A stretch of 64,000 nucleotides of DNA from JAFDWI01 sp964544305 (GTDB taxonomy: Bacteria > Actinomycetota > Acidimicrobiia > Acidimicrobiales > Iamiaceae), in contig CAZJAZ010000002.1 in NCBI GenBank assembly GCA_964544305.1, positions 84,820-148,819 on the forward strand, given 5' to 3'. The notes below the pieces were generated by a model. That model did no database searches. It saw nothing but the letters and a program-made list of their open reading frames with translations, and had not been told where the DNA came from. Below are positions 26,356 to 35,921 of this stretch, piece by piece; the stretch's first letter is position 1; each line of letters starts with the position of its first letter. Position numbers and translations under genes: made by a program.

Positions 26356-27696
26356 TTACAAGTTGAGTGCGGCGGCCAAATAATCAATGAGGCCATCGAT
26401 TGGAACCCGTACTTGTTCCATTGTGTCCCGGGTACGCACCGTGACCGCCCGATCATCCAACGTGTCAAAATCAACCGTGACACAAAGCGGGGTGCCGAGC
26501 TCATCTTGACGGCGATACCGCTTCCCAATGTTTTGGGTCTCGTCGTAGTCGGTCATCCATTTGGGCTGAATAAGCCCAAGCACCTCGGCGGCAACATCAG
26601 ACAATTCGGGCTTCTTTGACAATGGGAGCACCGCGACCTTGTATGGCGCGAGGCGTGGGTGCAATCGGAGAACCGTGCGTGTTTCACCGTTGACCTCATC
26701 ACTGTCATACGCCGCAAGCAGAAACGCCATCATGGTCCTGGTCGCACCAGCAGCAGGTTCGATCACAAAGGGTCGATACCGCTCTCCGGTGGCCTGATCG
26801 AAGTAGTCCAGTTTTTCGCCAGAAGCATTCGCGTGTGCGGTCAGATCAAAGTCACCGCGATTTGCAATTCCCTCAAGTTCGTCCCACCCCCAAGGAAAAG
26901 CAAACTCGACGTCGGATGTACCCCGTGAATAGTGGCTGAGTTCGTCGGCATCATGCGCCCGCAAACGCAACTGGTCTTCGGGGATCCCAAGGTCAACGTA
27001 CCAATTGAAACGCTCCCTACACCAGTAGTGGTACCACTCGTCAGCTTCGCTTGGTGGAACAAAGAATTCCATCTCCATTTGTTCGAATTCGCGGGTGCGA
27101 AAAACAAAGTTCCCGGGCGTTATTTCATTCCGAAACGACTTGCCGACTTGTGCAATACCAAACGGTGGCTTCTTACGCGAGGTGGTGAGCACGTTTGCAA
27201 AGTTTGTGAACATGCCTTGTGCAGTCTCGGGTCGCAAATACGCTTCTGTCGCGGCGGACTCCACGGGCCCAGCATGCGTTTTAAACATCAAGTTGAACTG
27301 TCTGGCTTCGGTGAAGCTTCCGTGTTGCCCACAACTTGGGCACACTCCGGGGTCGTCAAGCTTGTCGAGACGAAATCGTTCTTTGCAGTTTCGGCAGTCG
27401 ACGAGCGGGTCGGTGAAGTTCGACAAATGGCCGGACGCTTTCCACACGTCGGGTGACGACAAAATTGCCGCGTCCAATCCGACCACGTCATGACGCAATT
27501 GCACCATCGATCGCCACCATGCATCTTTCACGTTGCGCAACAACAGAACCCCTATTGGCCCGTAGTCATATGTTGAGCGGAATCCGCCGTAGATCTCGGC
27601 CGAAGGAAACACAAATCCACGTCGTTTCGATAGGTTAAGAACAGCCTCCATCTTGTCGACGGGACGGGAATCTTCAGGTGAACTCGCGGCGACCAT
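26356..27696 (-). CDS. glyS: Glycyl-tRNA synthetase, dimeric type
   Basis: A 446-residue class II enzyme of the alpha2 type found in actinobacteria and eukaryotes. Motif 1 region includes FVFPSAEIYGGFRSTYDYGP. CRNC and CPSCGQHG form a small zinc site. Motif 2 is FRNEITPGNFVFRTREFEQME, abridged here as FRNEITPG and FRTREFEQ, and motif 3 includes GATRTMMAFL. The anticodon domain is the last 100 residues. ATG 27696 with GGCGG upstream is chosen; the upstream in-frame 41 codons do not resemble the family. It charges tRNA-Gly with glycine. Confidence 0.95.
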   Translation of the reverse strand: MVAASSPEDSRPVDKMEAVLNLSKRRGFVFPSAEIYGGFRSTYDYGPIGVLLLRNVKDAWWRSMVQLRHDVVGLDAAILSSPDVWKASGHLSNFTDPLVDCRNCKERFRLDKLDDPGVCPSCGQHGSFTEARQFNLMFKTHAGPVESAATEAYLRPETAQGMFTNFANVLTTSRKKPPFGIAQVGKSFRNEITPGNFVFRTREFEQMEMEFFVPPSEADEWYHYWCRERFNWYVDLGIPEDQLRLRAHDADELSHYSRGTSDVEFAFPWGWDELEGIANRGDFDLTAHANASGEKLDYFDQATGERYRPFVIEPAAGATRTMMAFLLAAYDSDEVNGETRTVLRLHPRLAPYKVAVLPLSKKPELSDVAAEVLGLIQPKWMTDYDETQNIGKRYRRQDELGTPLCVTVDFDTLDDRAVTVRTRDTMEQVRVPIDGLIDYLAAALNL

Positions 27697-27788
27697 AGGC
27701 CGCCAAGGGTAGCGGGCGACTCCGCGACAAACATGACCGGTGCCGTCTCGGCGCGAGACTTTCATAGCGGCTCCGGTAGCGTTTGAGC

Positions 27789-28643
27789 GTGAGCTACGCG
27801 CCGTATTCCACTCCCCCACCCATGCCTATTGACCCGACCGATGTGGCGGGCAGACGGATTGCCGCATGGCTCATTGATGCTGTGATCTACGTGATTGTTT
27901 CAAACATTTTGAGCGCCTTGCTGGGCATCAACCCGAAGTCGCACGAGGTAGGCATCGGTGAACTTGGTGGACAAACGCCAACCGTATTTTGCAATGCGGT
28001 CCAGAACTTTCCAAGCACGGTGTGTGTACCGGGTCAAGATTCTGCGGTGATCATTTCTCATTGGCTTGGTACCGTTTGGCTCTTTCTCGCGCTCGCCGTG
28101 CTCTACATCGTGATTCAAGGCGCGCTCGGGGCAAGTGTGGGCAAACTCGCATTGGGACTTCGTGTTGTTCGATCAGATGGCACCCAAGCTGGCATTGGCG
28201 CATCCGCGCTGCGTACCGTGCTTTGGGTCGTTGATGCGTTCACCTGCGCCTTACCGATTCTGGGCGGCATCTTGATTCTGTCAACGAAAGGACACCGCCG
28301 CGTCGGCGACATGGCTGCGAATACGTATGTGGTTCCGGTCGCTTTTGTGGGTCGCCCGGTAACTCTTCCCGGCATGCCCGGCTGGAGCGGCTATCCAGGC
28401 CAACCCGTGCCAGGTCAGACAACCCCTTGGGCACCAACGCAAAGTGTTGGTGATGGCCCATGGATCCGGCCACCCGAAAGCCAAATATCTTCGACCCAAC
28501 ACGATGCGCCAACTAGTGGCTTCAAGCCAGACGTGCCGATTTGGGATCACGACCGAAATGCGTACATTCAATACGACACAAATCACGCAGCATGGCTGGA
28601 GTTTGACGACCACACAAAGCAGTGGAAGCCAATTAGCCAGTAG
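27789..28643 (+). CDS. RDD family membrane protein
   Basis: A 284-residue protein. A short Pro-rich lead is followed by the RDD domain: GRRIAAWLIDAVIYVIV, a second membrane segment WLFLALAVLYIVIQG, and GKLALGLRVVRSDG with a third segment over WVVDAFTCALPILGGILIL. It then has KGHRRVGDMAANTYVV, the conserved D in the family. The last 100 residues are Gly/Pro/Gln rich and probably disordered. RDD proteins are integral membrane proteins of poorly known function, some linked to ion transport. GTG 27789 is preferred over TTG 27783. It is divergent from glyS and converges on recO (16 bp). Confidence 0.85.
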   Translation: MSYAPYSTPPPMPIDPTDVAGRRIAAWLIDAVIYVIVSNILSALLGINPKSHEVGIGELGGQTPTVFCNAVQNFPSTVCVPGQDSAVIISHWLGTVWLFLALAVLYIVIQGALGASVGKLALGLRVVRSDGTQAGIGASALRTVLWVVDAFTCALPILGGILILSTKGHRRVGDMAANTYVVPVAFVGRPVTLPGMPGWSGYPGQPVPGQTTPWAPTQSVGDGPWIRPPESQISSTQHDAPTSGFKPDVPIWDHDRNAYIQYDTNHAAWLEFDDHTKQWKPISQ

Positions 28644-28659
28644 CAAATCAGGCGGGTCT

Positions 28660-29373
28660 TTACAGCGCGGCGACCGACCGCAAGTGCCGTTCTAAATGGG
28701 TTTCCATTACCCGGGTCACAACCCCCGAAAACTCGTCAATCGCGGCAGATTCTGGTGCGGCGAGAACTTCGTTCAAGCGTCCCGATACGACCGCATCAAA
28801 AATGTTGAGTGCTTCGGCTGAGATCGGCCCGCCGCGTCGATGGGTTCGACATAACGCCCCGCCTTCGGTGGCGTCAAACGCAACGAGATCTTGGGTGGTG
28901 TCACACGTTGCACATCGATCGGTGACCGGGCGCACCCCGTCATAGGCGAGCAGTTTCGCAAAGAATGCGGGAACAACGACCAGATTTGCCGAATCATTTA
29001 ATGTTCGAAGCGCGCCGCACAACATGCGGTAATAGGCCGGATCGGATTCGCCTTCTTGGACGACTTGATCAATGACTTCAAGCATTGACAGCGCACCTTG
29101 CAGTAGGTCCAGATTCTCTCGAAGGGCCGGAAACATTTCGACTCGCTCTGCTTGCGTGATGCCGTCGAGCGTGCGACCCTCGTAGAGCTGCACGGCTACA
29201 TGTGTCGTCGGCTCGAGACGTGCACCAAACTTCGAAGAGGTCTTGCGTACACCTTTCGCCACCGCCCGAACCTTTCCGCGATGTTCGGTCAGCATTGAAA
29301 TGATGCGATCCGCCTCACCGAGTTTGTGTGTGCGCAACACCACACCACGTTCTCGGTAGAGTCGCCGACTCAT
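28660..29373 (-). CDS. recO: DNA repair protein RecO
   Basis: A 237-residue RecO. The N-terminal OB domain begins YRERGVVLRTHKLGEADRI and continues VRAVAKGVRKTSSKFGARLE. The helical core follows, then a zinc-type cluster RCATCD and ALCRTH. It loads RecA on SSB-coated gaps with RecR in the RecFOR pathway. Its start overlaps the uppS stop by 4 bp, the usual actinobacterial recO-uppS coupling. Confidence 0.95.
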   Translation of the reverse strand: MSRRLYRERGVVLRTHKLGEADRIISMLTEHRGKVRAVAKGVRKTSSKFGARLEPTTHVAVQLYEGRTLDGITQAERVEMFPALRENLDLLQGALSMLEVIDQVVQEGESDPAYYRMLCGALRTLNDSANLVVVPAFFAKLLAYDGVRPVTDRCATCDTTQDLVAFDATEGGALCRTHRRGGPISAEALNIFDAVVSGRLNEVLAAPESAAIDEFSGVVTRVMETHLERHLRSVAAL

Positions 29374-30086
29374 TTTACGCCGCCAAAACGTCGGTCCCTG
29401 GCCTGGAACTCACGAACAGCAGCAAACAAGTTCTCTCGTCGAAAATCTGGCCACAAAACATCGGTAAAAATCAGTTCGCTGTACGCGAGTTGCCACAACA
29501 AAAAGTTTGATATCCGAAACTCGCCCGAGGTCCGAACCACCACATCAGGGTCAGGAACATCTGGCGCGTACAGGTGACGACGAATAGCTTTTTCATCAAT
29601 CTTGTCTGCCGGTGTGCCTGCACGAACCAGCGCTTGTACCGCGTCAACGATTTCTGCCCGGCCTCCATAGTTGAAGCACACATTGAACGACATGGTCGTG
29701 TTGTTCTTGGTTTGTTCGGTTGCTTCATCAATGCGTTTGAGAATGCGCTTGGGAACACGCCAGTTTGATCGGCCCAAAAATCTGATACGGACGCCTTTCT
29801 CGTCAAGCTCGTCAGTGTGGCGCATCAAGATGCCTTCATTGAACCCCATCAGATAACGCACCTCATCAGGTGGGCGCTTCCAGTTTTCGGTACTAAAGGC
29901 GTACACACTGAAATGGTCAAGGCCGAGTTCAAGTGCGCCCTCAACGGTGTCAAAGAGGGCATCTTCGCCTGCCGCGTGCCCGTCGGTTCGCTTGAGGCCG
30001 CGTTGTGTGGCCCAGCGGCCGTTTCCGTCCATGACACAAGCAACATGGCTTGGAATCCGATTCGGATCAAGGCCTTTGGGAATCAT
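29370..30086 (-). CDS. uppS: Isoprenyl (undecaprenyl-type) diphosphate synthase
   Basis: A 238-residue cis-prenyltransferase: HVACVMDGNGRWATQRG with catalytic D20, then GHAAGEDALFDTVEGA, LDHFSVYAFSTENWKRP and the C-terminal VVRTSGEFRISNFLLWQ and LIFTDVLWPDF. It makes the polyprenyl carrier for cell-wall synthesis from IPP and FPP. ATG 30086 lies 4 bp after the preceding stop and starts the protein family-typically; the longer frame upstream is spurious. It is coupled to recO. Confidence 0.95.
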   Translation of the reverse strand: MIPKGLDPNRIPSHVACVMDGNGRWATQRGLKRTDGHAAGEDALFDTVEGALELGLDHFSVYAFSTENWKRPPDEVRYLMGFNEGILMRHTDELDEKGVRIRFLGRSNWRVPKRILKRIDEATEQTKNNTTMSFNVCFNYGGRAEIVDAVQALVRAGTPADKIDEKAIRRHLYAPDVPDPDVVVRTSGEFRISNFLLWQLAYSELIFTDVLWPDFRRENLFAAVREFQARDRRFGGVK

Positions 30087-30090
30087 GTCG

Positions 30091-30519
30091 CTACGCCACC
30101 GACGCTGGTGTGATCTGCAGCTTGTCGAACTCCCAGTACGCGCGAATCGACACGAGCTGGCCCTCGCCATTGGCACGGTAAACAAACACGCCGTCAACCA
30201 CGCCAGTTGATCCGTCCGCGAACGTCGACGTAATCGTTCCCACGTTCAAGCATTCATCACCGGCCACATAGGACTCGCGAACGGCAAACTGCACGGAAGC
30301 TTGCGCAATGACCAGGTCATAGAACGCCCCGATTGCAGCCTTGCCGTGATGCCCAAGACCGGCAGGGTCGAGGGGTGATGGGCCCACGGGATCAGCAACG
30401 ACGGCGTCATCAGCAAAGAGCGCCAGCCAAGCCGTGCGATCGCCTGCTTCAACGGCACGAACAGACGCAATCGCTAAACGACGTGCCGGATGGGTTGGGT
30501 CAAGTTCAATGCCATCCAT
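30091..30519 (-). CDS. NTF2-like / SnoaL-like protein
   Basis: A 142-residue protein with the NTF2 fold pattern: an N-terminal helix ARRLAIASVRAVEAGDRTAW, then LFADDAVVADPVGPSPLDP and KAAIGAFYDLVI. The strands AVRESYVAGDECLNVGTI and GVFVYRANGEGQLVSIRAYW close the cone. Such proteins are small ligand-binding proteins or isomerases of the ketosteroid-isomerase type; the catalytic residues cannot be assigned with confidence. It lies 4 bp upstream of uppS on the same strand and may be cotranscribed. Confidence 0.82.
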   Translation of the reverse strand: MDGIELDPTHPARRLAIASVRAVEAGDRTAWLALFADDAVVADPVGPSPLDPAGLGHHGKAAIGAFYDLVIAQASVQFAVRESYVAGDECLNVGTITSTFADGSTGVVDGVFVYRANGEGQLVSIRAYWEFDKLQITPASVA

Positions 30520-30612
30520 GATGTGTTCGATTCTGCCAGACCATCACCCGAATCGACCGCCTTCAGGCTTCGCAGGTCGGTGACTGTCATCGGTGGCCGA
30601 TACCGTTGTGTC

Positions 30613-32541
30613 GTGCCTAAAATCGACGAGCGCTCCCCGGCGGCCAGAAAAGCGCTGCAAACGTTGGATGAGCTCACCGCCTCATTGGCCGGAGGTGAGA
30701 CTCGTGATGCTCAACGGATCATGACCGCTGCGGTTGCAGATGCGGTCGCATCAGGGCGGCATCTTGTTGTCGAAGCCGGCACGGGAACAGGCAAGTCGTT
30801 GGCATATCTGGTCGGCGCGGGGAGATCTGCGAAGCGCATCGTTGTGGCAACCGCAACCAAAGCGCTTCAAGATCAACTTTCGGGCAAAGACCTGCCGTTC
30901 GTCACCGAGCATGACGATTTGCCACTTTCGTTCGCGGTGCTCAAAGGCCGCTCAAATTACGTGTGTTTGCAGCGAATTGCGGAGCTCAATGAGAAGTCGG
31001 ACGACGCACAAGGCACGTTAATTGAGAGCGATGATGCTGTTTCAGCACGAGAGCTTGACGAGTTGACGAAATGGGCGATGCATTCGCCAACCGGGGACCG
31101 TGCAGAACTCACATCCGAACCAAGCGCACGCACTTGGGCGGCGGTGTCGATGACGGCTCTTGAATGCCCCGGCGCGGCACGTTGTCCAAAAGGCGCAGAG
31201 TGTTTTGCAGAACGCGCACGTGCAGCGGCGACCGAGGCTGATGTGATCGTGGTGAATCAGCACCTGTGGGGTTTGCATTTGGCGGGTGATTCGATGTTAT
31301 TACCCGAGCACGACGTCGTAATCATTGACGAGGCGCATCAACTCGTGGACGTGATTTCGTCAACGGCAGGCCGAGACTTGTCCGAATCGACGTTTACCAC
31401 GGCGTCTCGTGCAGCCCGTGCGGTTCTTGACGATCCAGATTTAATTGCCGGACTCGACACGATTGCTGCGAATTGGGCAATAACGTTGGGGCCCTTTGAT
31501 AGTTGTCGGCTCACCGACGGGATTACGGGTGAACTCGCCGATCTGCTCACGTTGGCGACGCGCCGTGCCGAAGCCGTGGTCACCGCATTACGCAACGTTG
31601 ATCCAGGTGGGCACGAGAAGGTAGCGACGCGCCGCGATCGTGCGTTGAACCTATGCGCAGCTCTCGTTGACGACTTGCATTGTGTCGCAAACCCTCCTGA
31701 GGGTTCGGTGTTGTGGGTTGGGGGTTCGTTGCAACGCCCAACCTTGCATTGTTCGCCAATTGATGTCGCTGGCGTTCTCGCCGATCAAGCCTGGGACGCA
31801 GCGACCGCGGTGCTCACGAGTGCCACAATTCCAAAACATTTTGCTGCCACGGTCGGTCTTGATGCTGGCCTCGTGGACGTACTGCGTTTGGAAAGCCCAT
31901 TTGATTATGAATCAAACTCGCTCTTGTATTGTCCCGCCGCGCTCGCAGCCCCAAATACTCCGGGCTACGCCAGTGCGCTCTACGACGAGCTTGAAGCACT
32001 TATTTCTGCCGCCGGAGGGGCGACGCTCGCTCTTTTCACGAGTTATCGGGCGATGGACGATGCGGTCGATGAGCTTCGCACACGCCTTGAACTCCCTATT
32101 TTGAGCCAGCGTGACTTGCCCAAGCCTGCGCTCGTTGCCGAGTTTGCTGGCGACCGAGCGACCTGTCTGTTTGCGACGCAAAGTTTTTTTCAAGGTGTTG
32201 ATATTCCTGGCGAGGCACTCCAACTCGTCACGATCGACCGTATTCCATTTCCTCGACCTGATGATCCGCTCCTCCAAGCGCGTCGAGACACGATCGGACC
32301 GGGCGCATTCGCCCAGATTGATGTTCCCCGGGCGGCAATGTCGCTGGCCCAAGCCGCAGGACGGCTCATCCGTCACACCGATGATAAAGGGGTGGTTGCC
32401 GTGCTTGACTCGCGTTTCGCGAACAAACGAAGTTACCGGTGGGATCTCATCAACGCATTACCGCCCATGCCTCGCACGCGCCATCGCAACGCAGCCGAGG
32501 CGTTTCTCACCAAGCTGCGCTCCGAAACCGTCACACGCTGA
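30613..32541 (+). CDS. DinG/XPD-like ATP-dependent DNA helicase
   Basis: A 642-residue superfamily 2 helicase. Walker A GTGTGKS is at 56-62, DEAH at 239-242, and cysteines C118, C185, C191 and C197 sit where XPD/DinG proteins bind a 4Fe-4S cluster. The C-terminal lobe has FATQSFFQGVDIPG and a motif VI-like AQAAGRLIRHTDDKG. It should unwind DNA 5' to 3' in repair. GTG 30613 is the preferred start: the longer frame to 30490 lies inside the divergent NTF2-like gene. It converges on the DUF3516 helicase with an 11-bp overlap of the 3' ends. Confidence 0.9.
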   Translation: MPKIDERSPAARKALQTLDELTASLAGGETRDAQRIMTAAVADAVASGRHLVVEAGTGTGKSLAYLVGAGRSAKRIVVATATKALQDQLSGKDLPFVTEHDDLPLSFAVLKGRSNYVCLQRIAELNEKSDDAQGTLIESDDAVSARELDELTKWAMHSPTGDRAELTSEPSARTWAAVSMTALECPGAARCPKGAECFAERARAAATEADVIVVNQHLWGLHLAGDSMLLPEHDVVIIDEAHQLVDVISSTAGRDLSESTFTTASRAARAVLDDPDLIAGLDTIAANWAITLGPFDSCRLTDGITGELADLLTLATRRAEAVVTALRNVDPGGHEKVATRRDRALNLCAALVDDLHCVANPPEGSVLWVGGSLQRPTLHCSPIDVAGVLADQAWDAATAVLTSATIPKHFAATVGLDAGLVDVLRLESPFDYESNSLLYCPAALAAPNTPGYASALYDELEALISAAGGATLALFTSYRAMDDAVDELRTRLELPILSQRDLPKPALVAEFAGDRATCLFATQSFFQGVDIPGEALQLVTIDRIPFPRPDDPLLQARRDTIGPGAFAQIDVPRAAMSLAQAAGRLIRHTDDKGVVAVLDSRFANKRSYRWDLINALPPMPRTRHRNAAEAFLTKLRSETVTR

Positions 32542-35056
32542 CCACATCGTCAATACGAACGACCGCCCGGCCTTCGCTGTCGGATGCATCGAGGTCAACC
32601 TGTGCGACGATGGCCCAGTTCAACACCCCGTCTGGATCGTCAATGATTTGGCGAATCTGCCACGTGCGCCCGTCGTCTTCGATAAGACACATTGCCGGGT
32701 TGCGTGCATCAGCGCCGATACCAACGTGGTTGTAGTGCGCGAAGTACTGCTCCCCCGCCTGTTTCCACCGATCCGTCGTCCAGCCACAAGATTCGTCGAG
32801 TTCACCGAGCGCACCATATTCACGCCGTGCGAGCCATTCAATGCGTTGGAACATGGCATTGCGCACCAATATCGCGAACGCCCGTCGGTTCGCGGTGAGC
32901 GGAGGTGGGGTCATGTCGCGCTTGTCCGCTGAGACGCGGGTGTCTGGGTGTGATAATTGCTCCCATTCGTCGATGAGCGACGAGTCCACCTGGCGGACGA
33001 GCTCGCCGAGCCAGGTGATGGTGTCGTCGAGCTCATCGGTGCGACGATCCGGTGGGACCGTGCGTGCTAACGCTTTGAACGCGTCAGAGAGATACCGCAG
33101 AAGCACCCCTTCGGACCTGGCAATACGCTGGAACCGTACGTAATCTGCAAAATCCATGGCGCGCTCGATCATTTCTCGCACCACCGATTTCGGCGACAAA
33201 TCGAAATCTGCGGCCCACGGCTCACTTCGGCAATACACCGCAAACATTGGCTCTAACAGCTCTACAAGTGGTTGCGGATAGGTGATCGTGTCGAGTTCCG
33301 CCATGCGCTCGTCATAGCTAAGCCCCTCGGCTTTCATACGCGCCATGGCCTCACCTCGCGCCCGGTCCCGCTGAGCGAACAGTACCTGCCTCGGATCCTC
33401 AAGTACCGCCTCGATGACGGACACAACGTTGAGCACATAGTCGTCATCGTCTGGATCGAGCAGGTCAAGTGCGGCCACGGCAAACAGTGCAAGCGGTTGA
33501 TCGAGGGCAAACGAATCAGGCATTTCGTGGGCGAGTCGAACCGTTCGACCATCGTCGTCTGGCTCGTCAAGGGCGACAAGAACGTCCGCGTCAAAGAGTG
33601 AGTCGATGACAACGTCGGCTCGGGCAAGATTCGCTTCGATCGCGCTTGCCCGTTCATAAGGACTCTGCAAGAGCGATCGCAACGCCCCCAAACCGTCCCC
33701 TGGACGCTGGGCCATTGCAAGCACCATCGAATGGGTCACCCGAAGGTTTGCTTCAAGTGGCTCAGGCTCGGCGTTCACAAGCCGTTCAAAGGTTGGACGG
33801 CCCCACGACACCATGCGCGGCGGCGGTTTGCGAGCCCGAATTGGTCGTGGTTTGCGTCCCCGGGCTGCGGCTTTCGCGGCCGCCTTTTCCACGGCACGGG
33901 CATGGTCAACCACGTGCTCAGGGGCAAGCACCATGACCGTTCCGACCGTATCGAACCCGGCACGTCCCGCACGACCCCCGATTTGATGGAACTCGCGTGC
34001 GCTGACATGGCGAACCTTCTCACCATCGAACTTCGAGAGACTTGTGAAAACCACGGTACGGATCGGCACATTGATGCCCACCCCAAGCGTGTCGGTTCCA
34101 CAGATCACTTTGAGCAAGCCCCGCTGGGCGAGTCGCTCGACGAGGCGTCGGTAGCGTGGCAACATGCCCGCATGGTGCACTCCGACACCGTTTCGCACAT
34201 AACGCGACAGCGTCTTTCCAAAGCCGGCCGCGAAACGAAAATCACCGATCTCTTGTGCGATTGCATCTTTCTCTGACCGAGTCACCATACGCAATGACGC
34301 CAACGCTTGTGCTCGTTCGACTGCGGCAGCTTGCGTGAAATGCACGAGGTACGCCGGTGTTGAAGCCGTATCGAGGAGTTCAGTAACAACTTCGGAAACC
34401 GTTGCTACCCGGTACTCATGCACGAGAGGAACGGGACGTTCAACCGAACGGATGGTGGTCACATCTCGACCGGTACGGCGCGCGAGATCGGCCTCAAAGG
34501 CTCCGACATTTCCAAGCGTCGCCGACAACAACACGAACTGTGTGTCGGACAGTTCAAGAAGTGGCACCTGCCAAGCCCAACCTCGCTGGGGATCCGCAAA
34601 CCAGTGAAACTCGTCCATCACCGCAAGGTCAACTTGCGCGTGGGACCCCTCTCGCAACGCGATATTTGCGAGAATCTCTGCGGTACAACAAATGATGGGG
34701 GCGTCTGCATTCACCGAAGCGTCACCCGTGAGCATGCCAACCTGGTCCGCCCCGAACACCTCAGTTAGCTCGAAAAAGCGTTCCGACACCAATGCTTTGA
34801 TCGGCGCCGTGTAATACCCGCGTCCACCACGCACAAGAGTGCCAAACAGTGCAGCGGTCGCGATCAGTGATTTTCCCGAACCGGTCGGGGTGTTCACGAT
34901 GACATGATGGTCAAGCGTTGTAGCAACAAGGGCATCTTGTTGATGTTCATAGAGTGCAAGATCCCGGGCCGCCACCCAGGCGTGAAAAGCTTCAACGATT
35001 GCATCAGGCTCCGCGTTGCAGCGCGCTGCTAATTCTCCAAGTCTGGGATCCAGCAC
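32531..35056 (-). CDS. DEAD/DEAH helicase with DUF3516 C-terminus
   Basis: An 841-residue Ski2-like helicase. Walker A TPTGSGKS is at 56-63, DEFH at 148-151, SATLGN follows, and motif VI reads QIGGRAGRAGFD. After residue 440 or so comes the DUF3516-type C-terminal region (FYDERMAEL-like segment around SYDERMAELDTITYPQPL and a long helical tail). It is an actinobacteria-typical helicase of unknown substrate, RNA or DNA. The open frame extends upstream into era; GTG 35056, 4 bp after the era stop, gives a start that does not overlap, but an earlier start inside era cannot be excluded. It is the last gene of the phoH-ybeY-corC-era operon. Confidence 0.88.
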   Translation of the reverse strand: MLDPRLGELAARCNAEPDAIVEAFHAWVAARDLALYEHQQDALVATTLDHHVIVNTPTGSGKSLIATAALFGTLVRGGRGYYTAPIKALVSERFFELTEVFGADQVGMLTGDASVNADAPIICCTAEILANIALREGSHAQVDLAVMDEFHWFADPQRGWAWQVPLLELSDTQFVLLSATLGNVGAFEADLARRTGRDVTTIRSVERPVPLVHEYRVATVSEVVTELLDTASTPAYLVHFTQAAAVERAQALASLRMVTRSEKDAIAQEIGDFRFAAGFGKTLSRYVRNGVGVHHAGMLPRYRRLVERLAQRGLLKVICGTDTLGVGINVPIRTVVFTSLSKFDGEKVRHVSAREFHQIGGRAGRAGFDTVGTVMVLAPEHVVDHARAVEKAAAKAAARGRKPRPIRARKPPPRMVSWGRPTFERLVNAEPEPLEANLRVTHSMVLAMAQRPGDGLGALRSLLQSPYERASAIEANLARADVVIDSLFDADVLVALDEPDDDGRTVRLAHEMPDSFALDQPLALFAVAALDLLDPDDDDYVLNVVSVIEAVLEDPRQVLFAQRDRARGEAMARMKAEGLSYDERMAELDTITYPQPLVELLEPMFAVYCRSEPWAADFDLSPKSVVREMIERAMDFADYVRFQRIARSEGVLLRYLSDAFKALARTVPPDRRTDELDDTITWLGELVRQVDSSLIDEWEQLSHPDTRVSADKRDMTPPPLTANRRAFAILVRNAMFQRIEWLARREYGALGELDESCGWTTDRWKQAGEQYFAHYNHVGIGADARNPAMCLIEDDGRTWQIRQIIDDPDGVLNWAIVAQVDLDASDSEGRAVVRIDDVVSV

Positions 35057-35060
35057 GAGG

Positions 35061-35921
35061 TCAGTAGCCGTAGAGGCGAAAACGTTCAGGTCGGCGCTGC
35101 CAGTCTTTGTCAACTTTGACAAACAACTCGATATAAGCCCCTTTGTCCATCTGTTCGCGAACTCGCTTGCCGACTTCGGCGAGCACCGAGCCTTTGTGAC
35201 CAATCACGATGCCTTTTTGTGATTCACGTTCGACGAGAATCTCACATCGCACGCGTGGCCAATCCCACTCGGTCACTCGAGTCGCAATTGAGTGCGGGAC
35301 TTCTTCTCGAAGGACCGCAAGCAACTGTTCACGCACGAGTTCGGCGACCCACATCGCGTCGGGAACATCCGTGATTTGACCTTCTGGATAGTAGGGAGGC
35401 CCTTCGGGCATGCGACGAACAAGCTCGTCAACAAGTGCCGACACTCCTTTGCCTGTCCGGGCCGACACAGGAAAGTAGGCGCTCCGCTCAAGCGTTCCAG
35501 CAACGCCAAGCTGCGCCAGGATCTGATCGTGGCTCGCCAGATCACACTTGTTTACGACGACGATCGCGTCAGTCGGGGTTCGTTCTGCCACAAAGCGGTC
35601 TCCCCTGCCGAGCGGAGCGGTCGCGTCAATGAGGAGACACACGACGTCAACGTCTGCAACCTCGCCGGTCGCCGTTGCATTGAGACGCTCGCCAAGAGGG
35701 GTACGCGGTTTGTGGATTCCCGGCGTGTCAACAAACACGATTTGCGTATCTTCGCCGGTTATGGCTTTATCCGAAGCCAAATGCAACACGCCACGAACCG
35801 CGGTGCGTGTGGTTTGAGGCTTGTCTGAAGTGATCGACGCTTTTATACCCAACAGGTGATTCAAAAGGGTGGACTTACCCACATTGGGACGCCCAACCAA
35901 CGTGACAAACCCGCTTTTCAT
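35061..35921 (-). CDS. era: GTPase Era
   Basis: A 286-residue GTPase. G1 is GRPNVGKST, the switch region TTRTAVRGV follows, G3 is DTPGIHKPR, G4 is NKCD, and the C-terminal KH domain holds VIGHKGSVLAEVGKR. It binds the 16S rRNA 3' end and assists 30S assembly. Its start overlaps the corC stop by 4 bp and it is followed by the DUF3516 helicase. Confidence 0.97.
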   Translation of the reverse strand: MKSGFVTLVGRPNVGKSTLLNHLLGIKASITSDKPQTTRTAVRGVLHLASDKAITGEDTQIVFVDTPGIHKPRTPLGERLNATATGEVADVDVVCLLIDATAPLGRGDRFVAERTPTDAIVVVNKCDLASHDQILAQLGVAGTLERSAYFPVSARTGKGVSALVDELVRRMPEGPPYYPEGQITDVPDAMWVAELVREQLLAVLREEVPHSIATRVTEWDWPRVRCEILVERESQKGIVIGHKGSVLAEVGKRVREQMDKGAYIELFVKVDKDWQRRPERFRLYGY

